Shown piece by piece: positions 15,867 to 20,323 of a stretch of DNA of 20,323 bases (the stretch's first letter is position 1; the number at the start of each line of letters is the position of its first letter). This stretch comes from JABDPF01 sp036351055 (GTDB lineage: Bacteria; Pseudomonadota; Gammaproteobacteria; Xanthomonadales; SZUA-36), in assembly GCA_036351055.1 (NCBI GenBank), contig JAZBOH010000083.1:1-20323 (forward strand), read 5' to 3'. The notes below the pieces were generated by a model. The model worked only from the letters and a program-made list of their open reading frames with translations. It searched no databases and was not told the origin of the DNA. The translations under genes were made by a program, and so were the position numbers.

Positions 15867-17909
15867 TTACTCATCATCTTTCGAATTGAAGTCTTTTTCA
15901 AGCTGCTGTTGAACTTCGCGTGGGACAGGATCGTAGTGGCTGAACTCCATGGTAAAGCTACCCTGGCCCTGCGTCATGCTCTTCAGCTCCGCATGGTAGT
16001 CACTGAGTGCACTCAGCGGCATATCGGCCTTAATCGTCACCTGGCTGCCGCTCAGGGTCTCGGTTCCGCTGATGCGCGCGCGCCGGCCGGCGAGGTTGCC
16101 AGTCACGTCGCCCATTACGGAATCGGGAACGGTCACATCGACGCTGACGATCGGCTCGAGGATCTGCGGTCCGGCGGTTGCGATGGCGTCGAGGAAGGCA
16201 TTCCGGGCGGCGATCACGAAGGCGATTTCCTTGGAATCGACCGGGTGGAACTTGCCGTCGTAGACGGTGACCTCGATATCCTGCAACTGGTAACCGGCGA
16301 TGGCACCCTCGTCCATGATCTGGCGGATGCCTTTTTCAACCGCGGGGATCAGGGAAGTCGGGATCGCCCCGCCAACCACCTTGTTGACGAATTCAAAGCC
16401 TTCGCCGCGCTTCTTGGGCCTGATTTTCAGGAATACCTCGCCGAACTGGCCGGCGCCGCCGGTCTGTTTCTTGTGGCGGTAATGGCCTTCGGCCGGACGG
16501 GTTACCGTTTCGCGGTACGCAATCCGTGGTGGACGGGTATCCACCTCGACGTGGTAACGCTGCTCCATGCGCTGCAGCATGACGCGCATATGCAGTTCAC
16601 CCAGGCCGCGAATCACGGTTTCGTTCAGTTCCTGGTTCTGCTCGGCCACGAAACAGGGGTCTTCCTCGGTGAGCTTGTGGATGGCCTGCGCCAGCTTCTG
16701 TTCCTGGCCGCGGCTCCTGGTCTGGATGGCCAGGCCGTACATCGGCTGCGGGAAATCCATCGGCTCGAGGTGGAAGTGGTCCTCGTCATGAGAGTCGTGC
16801 AGGATCGCGTCGTAATAAATTTCGTCTACCTTGGCCACGGCGCAAATATCGCCCGGGATACCGGCATCGACTTCTTCATGCTTGGCGCCCTGTACTTTGA
16901 ACAGGTGGCCAACCTTGAACGGCTTGCGGCCATCGCCGATCAGCAGTTGGGTATCGGGTTTTACCGTGCCCTGGTAGATGCGAAAGATGCTCAGCTTGCC
17001 TACAAAGGGGTCATTGGTGATCTTGAACACATGTGCAATGACGTGGCCATCCGGGTCCGGCACGATCGTCGCGGGCTCGGCGGCGTCGCCTTCGCCCAGC
17101 AGCACGGGGGGCGGGTTGCCTTCCAGCGGGTTGGGAAGCAGGCGCCTGCACAATTGCAGGAAACTATTGAGGCCGGCGCCCGTGACCGAGGAAACAAAGC
17201 AGATAGGCACCAGGTGGCCTTCCCGCAGGGCCTGCTCGAATGCGTCGTGCAATTCTTCCTTGCCCAGATCCTCGCCTTCCAGGTATTTTTCCATCAGGCC
17301 TTCGTTTACTTCGACGACCTGGTCGAGGATGGCTTCATGCGCTTCCGCCAGGGAGAATATGTCGGTATCGCCTTCTTCACCCCAGAAGCAGTCCTTGACC
17401 CTGCTGAGATTGTCTGCAGGCAGGTTGATCGGCAGGCACTCTGGTCCGAATTCATCACGGATCTTGTTGACCAGTTTGGTCAGGTCCACGCCTTCCTGGT
17501 CGATCTTGTTGACCACGATGATCCGGCACAAGCGGCGCTGTTTGGCCCGGCGTATCAGGCGGCGGGTAGAAAGTTCGATGCCGTTGTGGGCGTTGATGAC
17601 CACGGCCGTGGTTTCGGTGGCTGCCATGCCTGCCAGGGTCGGGCCGCGGAAGTCAGGGAATCCTGCCGTGTCCACCATGTTCAGGTGCATGCCTTCAAAA
17701 TCCAGGCTGGCAATGGCTGAATCCAGGGAGTGATGAAACTCCTTTTCCAGCGGGTCATGGTCAGTGGTGGTCGTGCCGCGCTCGATGGTGCCGGCTTCGC
17801 CTATTGTCCCAGATTTCTCGAGAAGCGCCTCGATCAGGGTGGTTTTGCCGGCGCCAGTGTGGCCGACAAGGGTGATATTGCGGATGTCTTCAGTGCGATA
17901 TTTCGGCAT
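15867..17909 (-). CDS. EF-G-like translational GTPase (divergent EF-G paralogue)
   Basis: A 680-aa EF-G paralogue of the FusA2-like group; the cellular role of this group is poorly settled. The GTPase motifs are present: G16-H-T-G-A-G-K-T23 (P-loop; canonical EF-G has A-H-I-D-A-G-K-T), D80-T-A-G-F84 and N134-K-I-D137. The canonical switch I R-G-I-T-I is absent; that region reads E-K-E-F-H-H-S-L-D. Domains II-V follow, with a domain IV H-P-V-D-S-K-E-I-A-F segment close to EF-G. The ATG at 17909 is chosen because AGGA lies 7 nt upstream and the protein then starts just before the GTPase domain; the frame extends 28 codons further without a ribosome site. No S12/S7/EF-Tu genes are near, so this is not the str-operon fusA. 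A possible FNR-dependent promoter lies upstream. Confidence 0.85.
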   Translation of the reverse strand: MPKYRTEDIRNITLVGHTGAGKTTLIEALLEKSGTIGEAGTIERGTTTTDHDPLEKEFHHSLDSAIASLDFEGMHLNMVDTAGFPDFRGPTLAGMAATETTAVVINAHNGIELSTRRLIRRAKQRRLCRIIVVNKIDQEGVDLTKLVNKIRDEFGPECLPINLPADNLSRVKDCFWGEEGDTDIFSLAEAHEAILDQVVEVNEGLMEKYLEGEDLGKEELHDAFEQALREGHLVPICFVSSVTGAGLNSFLQLCRRLLPNPLEGNPPPVLLGEGDAAEPATIVPDPDGHVIAHVFKITNDPFVGKLSIFRIYQGTVKPDTQLLIGDGRKPFKVGHLFKVQGAKHEEVDAGIPGDICAVAKVDEIYYDAILHDSHDEDHFHLEPMDFPQPMYGLAIQTRSRGQEQKLAQAIHKLTEEDPCFVAEQNQELNETVIRGLGELHMRVMLQRMEQRYHVEVDTRPPRIAYRETVTRPAEGHYRHKKQTGGAGQFGEVFLKIRPKKRGEGFEFVNKVVGGAIPTSLIPAVEKGIRQIMDEGAIAGYQLQDIEVTVYDGKFHPVDSKEIAFVIAARNAFLDAIATAGPQILEPIVSVDVTVPDSVMGDVTGNLAGRRARISGTETLSGSQVTIKADMPLSALSDYHAELKSMTQGQGSFTMEFSHYDPVPREVQQQLEKDFNSKDDE

Positions 17910-18062
17910 GCGGTCTTCCTGCTTCAGAATTACTGGGACGGTCATCCTAGTACAGAATACCGGATGCGCCAAATCCCGTTGCGTAATACCCACGTCACCG
18001 CCGTTCAGCGATGATTCAGGCAGTTGGGTTTATTCTCAACGTACATGGAGAGATTTAAGGCC

Positions 18063-18104
18063 ATGGTAGGCATGAAATACGCCGGAGGCGTTGATTTTGA
18101 TCAA
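18063..18104 (-). promoter_or_regulatory. FNR/Anr box with matching -10 towards the EF-G-like gene
   Basis: TTGATTTTGATCAA (18091-18104) is a perfect match to TTGAT-N4-ATCAA, the FNR/Anr consensus. If it sits at -41.5 for a minus-strand promoter, the -10 falls at 18063-18068, where the minus strand reads TACCAT (four of six). The start would be near 18056, about 147 nt before the EF-G-like ATG. The site is symmetrical and could also serve the plus strand. That the organism has FNR/Anr is assumed, not shown. Confidence 0.5.
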
Positions 18105-18138
18105 GGATTCCGATGTGCCGCATTTTCTGGTTTTTTTT

Positions 18139-18279
18139 GGTGCAACAGGGAACTCCGGCAATACCCTCATGTCATAGGAAGCGTAACGTTAAGTTTCATT
18201 TTTCACACTCCTCAAGGGTAGTCCACATTTTTCTGCACGACTCCCTCTTCACGGCGCCCCTCCCGGCGCCGTTTTTTTT
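18139..18279 (+). ncRNA. Candidate small regulatory RNA, about 140 nt
   Basis: A strong plus-strand terminator at 18251-18279 has no plus-strand protein gene in front of it. The segment before it has no convincing ORF. It carries pyrimidine tracts that look like anti-Shine-Dalgarno seeds: ACTCCTC at 18209 and ACTCCCTCTTC near 18239. With the eight-T tail this is the layout of an Hfq-dependent small RNA. The 5' end is placed by assuming the FNR box at -41.5; no good -10 hexamer is seen there, so the true 5' end may differ. FnrS and PhrS are known FNR/Anr-controlled small RNAs, but I see no sequence match to either. Confidence 0.35.
18251..18279 (+). terminator. Strong Rho-independent terminator in the EF-G-like/ppiB gap
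   Basis: ACGGCGCC (18251-18258), loop CCTCCC, GGCGCCGT (18265-18272), then a T8 run that includes the last stem base. The 8-bp perfect GC stem and uninterrupted T run make the plus-strand direction clear. Confidence 0.85.
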
Positions 18280-18399
18280 CCGCGCTTCGACTATCATTTG
18301 GATGCAAGCGGGCTTGATAGAGGGGGGTGCCGGACACCATGTTGGAAAGTTCGTCGGGATCCCGGTACTTGGGCGCCGACCGTGACGCAGGCATAGAAA

Positions 18400-18475
18400 A
18401 AGGCCGCGGGTCAGGGAAGTGAGGAGTGCAGTTGTATACCCTGTGAGGTTGAGGGAGAGACCATCCCGCGGCCTT
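18400..18475 (+). other. Long inverted repeat, possible structured leader RNA of ppiB
   Basis: AAGGCCGCGGG (18400-18410) and CCCGCGGCCTT (18465-18475) are perfect 11-nt arms closing a 54-nt loop. Inside, CAGGG (18412-18416) can pair with CCCTG (18439-18443), GTGAGG occurs twice (18419, 18443), and several GGA motifs (AGGGAA, AGGAG, AGGGAG) are present. A closing stem with an inner helix, followed 13 nt later by a terminator, is the form of a cis-regulatory RNA. I do not recognise a known riboswitch class. On the minus strand the second arm runs into CCTTTTTC, so it could also end an antisense transcript. Confidence 0.45.
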
Positions 18476-18488
18476 ACTGAATAGACCG

Positions 18489-18520
18489 TTTGAAACCCAA
18501 AAAGGTTTCAAATTATTTTT
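18489..18520 (+). terminator. Terminator or attenuator just before ppiB
   Basis: TTTGAAACC (18489-18497), loop CAAAAA, GGTTTCAAA (18504-18512), then TTATTTTT. It ends only 4 nt before the ppiB ribosome site AAGGAG (18525-18530). It must therefore either stop transcripts from upstream, with ppiB having a promoter inside or beside it, or act as an attenuator for ppiB. Confidence 0.7.
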
Positions 18521-18539
18521 GCACAAGGAGAAGTAAATC

Positions 18540-19052
18540 GTGAATGAAGCAGCAAATGAAGTGGGCGCAGTCATCAAGACCAACAAGGGTGACATCAGGC
18601 TTCGCCTGTTTGCCGGCCAGGCCCCGGTGACGGTCGCCAATTTTGTCAACCTCGCAAAACGGGGTTATTACGATGGACTGACGTTCCACCGTGTCATCCC
18701 CGACTTCATGATCCAGGGTGGATGCCCGCAGGGCACCGGTACGGGCGGCCCCGGTTACCGCTTCGAAGACGAATGCACCGCCGAACTGGCCCACGATATG
18801 CCGGGTAAACTGTCCATGGCCAACGCGGGCCCTGGCACGAACGGCAGCCAGTTCTTCATAACCCACGTTGAAACACCCTGGCTCGATGGCCGGCACACCG
18901 TATTTGGTGAAGTTCTCGACGCGGATGACCAGGCCGTTGTCGATTCCATCGTGGTGGGTGATGCCATCGAAGTGATCGAACTGAATGGCGAAGACGCGGT
19001 CCTGGAAAGGCAGGCTGATCGCGTTAAAGAATGGAACGAAGTACTGGGCTGA
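18540..19052 (+). CDS. ppiB: Cytosolic peptidyl-prolyl cis-trans isomerase, cyclophilin type
   Basis: Catalyses cis-trans isomerisation of Xaa-Pro bonds during protein folding. Cyclophilin marks in order: F49-H-R51-V-I-P-D-F-M-I-Q59-G-G (catalytic Arg and binding Phe/Gln), the G-T-G-T-G-G-P-G-Y loop, G-P-G-T-N-G-S-Q-F-F-I-T (97-108) and W-L-D-G-R-H-T-V-F-G (114-123). It is 170 aa, close to E. coli PpiB, and has no signal peptide, so the cytosolic form is indicated. The start is GTG with AAGGAG 9 nt upstream. It is convergent with ispB with an 8-bp gap and no terminator between them, so their 3' ends probably overlap. The hairpins upstream suggest leader control. Confidence 0.92.
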   Translation: MNEAANEVGAVIKTNKGDIRLRLFAGQAPVTVANFVNLAKRGYYDGLTFHRVIPDFMIQGGCPQGTGTGGPGYRFEDECTAELAHDMPGKLSMANAGPGTNGSQFFITHVETPWLDGRHTVFGEVLDADDQAVVDSIVVGDAIEVIELNGEDAVLERQADRVKEWNEVLG

Positions 19053-19060
19053 TTTCGTTC

Positions 19061-20071
19061 TCAGTGGTTCCGGGAAATGCTGTAGGACGCCAGGGTCGTC
19101 ATGGCGTCCTTCCAGTTTGAGCCGGGCAGGACAGCGATAGCCTTCGTCGCCGCGATCGAGCGCTGGCGGGCGGCTTCACCCGCAGCCTCGATGGCGCCGC
19201 AGCCACGGATCAGTTCGACGATTTCGTCGATGCGCTCGATTCCCCCCTGCCTGATCGTCTCATCGATGAAGGCTTTCTGACTCTCATCCAGTGACTTGCG
19301 CCCGAGGATCAGGGGCAGGGTGGGCTTTCCTTCGGCGAGGTCATCGCCGACGTTTTTACCCAGGGTTTCCGCATCCGCGGTGTAGTCGAGCACGTCATCG
19401 GCTACCTGGAATGCCGTGCCAAGTTCACGCCCGAAACAGGCCAGCGCTTCTTCCAGGTCAGGCCGTCCGGCCAGCACCGCGCCCAGTTGGCAGGCGGCTT
19501 CGAACAGTTTTGCGGTCTTCTTCCCGATGACACTGAAATAACGTGCCTCACTGACCTCGGGGTCGTGCATGTTGAGCAGTTGCTCGACCTCGCCCTCGGC
19601 GATGGTATTGGTTGCGTCCGAAAGCACCTCCATCACGCGCATGGATTTCACCGTGACCATCATCTGGAAACTGCGTGAGTACAGGAAATCGCCGACCAGG
19701 ACGCTGGCCGCGTTACCCCACACGGCATGGGCGGACTCTTTTCCGCGCCGCATATCCGATTCGTCGACGACGTCGTCATGCAACAGGGTTGCGGTGTGGA
19801 TAAATTCGATGATCGTAGCCAGCGTGATGTGCTGTGTGCCCTGGTAACCGCAGGCGCGTGATGCGAGCAGCACCAGTATCGGCCGTAGCCGCTTGCCACC
19901 GGAACCAATAATGTACTCGGCGATTTGCCGGATGAGCACCACGTCGGAATCAAGGCTCTGGCGGATCAGCGCGTCCACCTCTACCATGTCTTCGGCACAC
20001 AGGTCGAAAACGCGGTTGATATCCATTGCCGCGGCGGGGTCGCTATCGTCCTGGAGTCGTACCTGCTCCAT
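19061..20071 (-). CDS. ispB: Octaprenyl (polyprenyl) diphosphate synthase
   Basis: Condenses IPP units onto an allylic primer to make the long all-trans side chain of ubiquinone/menaquinone. Seen: G-G-K-R-L-R-P (58-64), the first Asp-rich motif L-L-H-D99-D-V-V-D103-E-S-D, and the second Q-V-A-D225-D-V-L-D229. The residue five positions before the first motif is Ala, as expected for a long-chain synthase. Similarity to E. coli IspB is high throughout (I-E-F-I-H-T-A-T-L-L-H-D-D-V-V-D; G-K-N-V-G-D-D-L; E-G-K-P-T-L-P-L). The ATG at 20071 is chosen because AGGA lies 5 nt upstream and a TATAAT promoter starts transcription about 22 nt before it. The frame continues to 20206, beyond that promoter. 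The ATG at 20026 matches the E. coli length better but lacks a ribosome site. Confidence 0.95.
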   Translation of the reverse strand: MEQVRLQDDSDPAAAMDINRVFDLCAEDMVEVDALIRQSLDSDVVLIRQIAEYIIGSGGKRLRPILVLLASRACGYQGTQHITLATIIEFIHTATLLHDDVVDESDMRRGKESAHAVWGNAASVLVGDFLYSRSFQMMVTVKSMRVMEVLSDATNTIAEGEVEQLLNMHDPEVSEARYFSVIGKKTAKLFEAACQLGAVLAGRPDLEEALACFGRELGTAFQVADDVLDYTADAETLGKNVGDDLAEGKPTLPLILGRKSLDESQKAFIDETIRQGGIERIDEIVELIRGCGAIEAAGEAARQRSIAATKAIAVLPGSNWKDAMTTLASYSISRNH

Positions 20072-20099
20072 TGCCATCCTGCATACTCGGGAAACGCCA

Positions 20100-20127
20100 A
20101 TTATAAATCCGGCCTTAGCGAACACAA
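20100..20127 (-). promoter_or_regulatory. Sigma-70 promoter of ispB
   Basis: Minus strand TTGTGT (20127-20122), 16-bp spacer, TATAAT (20105-20100), a perfect -10. Predicted start near 20093, giving a leader of about 22 nt to the ATG at 20071. This supports the shorter ispB start. Confidence 0.65.
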
Positions 20128-20206
20128 TACATTTTCTGTTCAAGCGCCGCCCGATTACCGTCGCAGGTTCAGCCAACAGCAAACTCATTAACGCCGTTGA
20201 GCACAA

Positions 20207-20323
20207 GCTTTTGAGGAAGGTGCGGTTTTGCCGCAGGCAAAGAAGCGCGTTTCGAAAGCCGCTGAGCGTGCAGCCGCCTTCGGCCGAAGGCCGGAGCAGG
20301 GAAGAGCAGGCTTCCGAGGGTAG
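20207..20323. other. Window edge: no gene identified, one 16-bp palindrome
   Basis: GCCTTCGGCCGAAGGC (20276-20291) is a perfect palindrome. A short plus-strand frame from TTG at 20228 to TAG at 20321 codes for a Lys/Arg/Ala-rich 31-mer, but nothing else supports it. In E. coli ispB is divergent from rplU; no rplU start is visible here. Confidence 0.4.

Noticed and set aside
15720..17720. A 666-codon plus-strand open frame across the EF-G-like gene
   Set aside because: It is antisense to a clear EF-G-like protein with GTPase motifs. It has no ribosome site and its long frame follows from the codon use of the real gene.
18166..18195. Minus-strand 10-codon ORF with GAGGAG eight nt upstream, like a leader peptide
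   Set aside because: The apparent ribosome site is the complement of the C/U-rich anti-SD stretch of the candidate small RNA, which explains it better; no gene follows it in the right position.
18212..18394. Minus-strand frame of about 60 codons whose peptide contains K-Y-R-D-P, recalling the H-NS C-terminus
   Set aside because: The rest of the H-NS motif (T-W-S-G-R-G-R) is missing, there is no ribosome site, and the frame runs through the strong plus-strand terminator.
18400..18475. Possible 4.5S (SRP) RNA because of size and a GGTCAGG-like stretch
   Set aside because: The invariant SRP apical sequence GGAAGGAAGCAG is absent.
1..20323. CRISPR arrays, tRNA genes, insertion sequences and prophage genes
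   Set aside because: No regularly spaced repeats, cloverleaf-like sequences, transposase motifs or terminal inverted repeats with target duplications were found by eye.

Overview
The window looks like a chromosomal segment of a GC-rich gammaproteobacterium. The best anchors are an IspB-type octaprenyl diphosphate synthase that follows the E. coli protein closely and a cytosolic PpiB-type cyclophilin. Sec and lipoprotein signals show a Gram-negative envelope, and GC-rich Rho-independent terminators are frequent. The genus cannot be fixed from sequence alone. The WYTY-type beta domain in the giant gene is one I associate with Xanthomonadales/Chromatiales-like bacteria, which is only a hint.

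Layout. Left part (1-3166): the 3' part of a MobA-like nucleotidyltransferase, a convergent periplasmic serine hydrolase of the class C beta-lactamase family, and a divergently transcribed APH-fold kinase ending at a clear terminator. Then comes a 39-codon minus-strand gene (3252-3371) for a one-pass membrane peptide. It has its own strong terminator and a possible sigma-54 promoter.

Centre (3923-13868): a giant secreted Rhs/Tc-toxin-like gene of about 3067 codons. It encodes a signal peptide, Fn3-like and DUF4082-like adhesive domains, a Pro/Glu linker, an SpvB domain, FG-GAP/VCBS repeats, RHS repeats with the canonical core end, and a C-terminal alpha/beta-hydrolase with GHSQGG. A lipoprotein gene follows 9 bp downstream and is the natural candidate for its immunity protein. 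The reading frame is broken once, by one base, near a G5/T9 stretch at 4585-4605. Base composition falls visibly across the toxin tip and most of the lipoprotein gene, as expected for an exchanged toxin/immunity cassette.

Right part (13923-20323): on the minus strand, a TMTC-like polytopic membrane protein with C-terminal TPRs and a divergent EF-G paralogue; then ppiB (plus) convergent with ispB (minus). The 630-bp gap between the EF-G paralogue and ppiB holds no convincing protein gene. It does hold a perfect FNR/Anr palindrome, a strong plus-strand terminator suggesting a small RNA, a long GC-rich inverted repeat, and a second terminator 19 nt before the ppiB start.

How the genes work together: the only clear functional unit is the toxin plus lipoprotein pair. 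The remaining genes are housekeeping or single accessory functions. No tRNA, rRNA, CRISPR array, transposase or phage gene was recognised.
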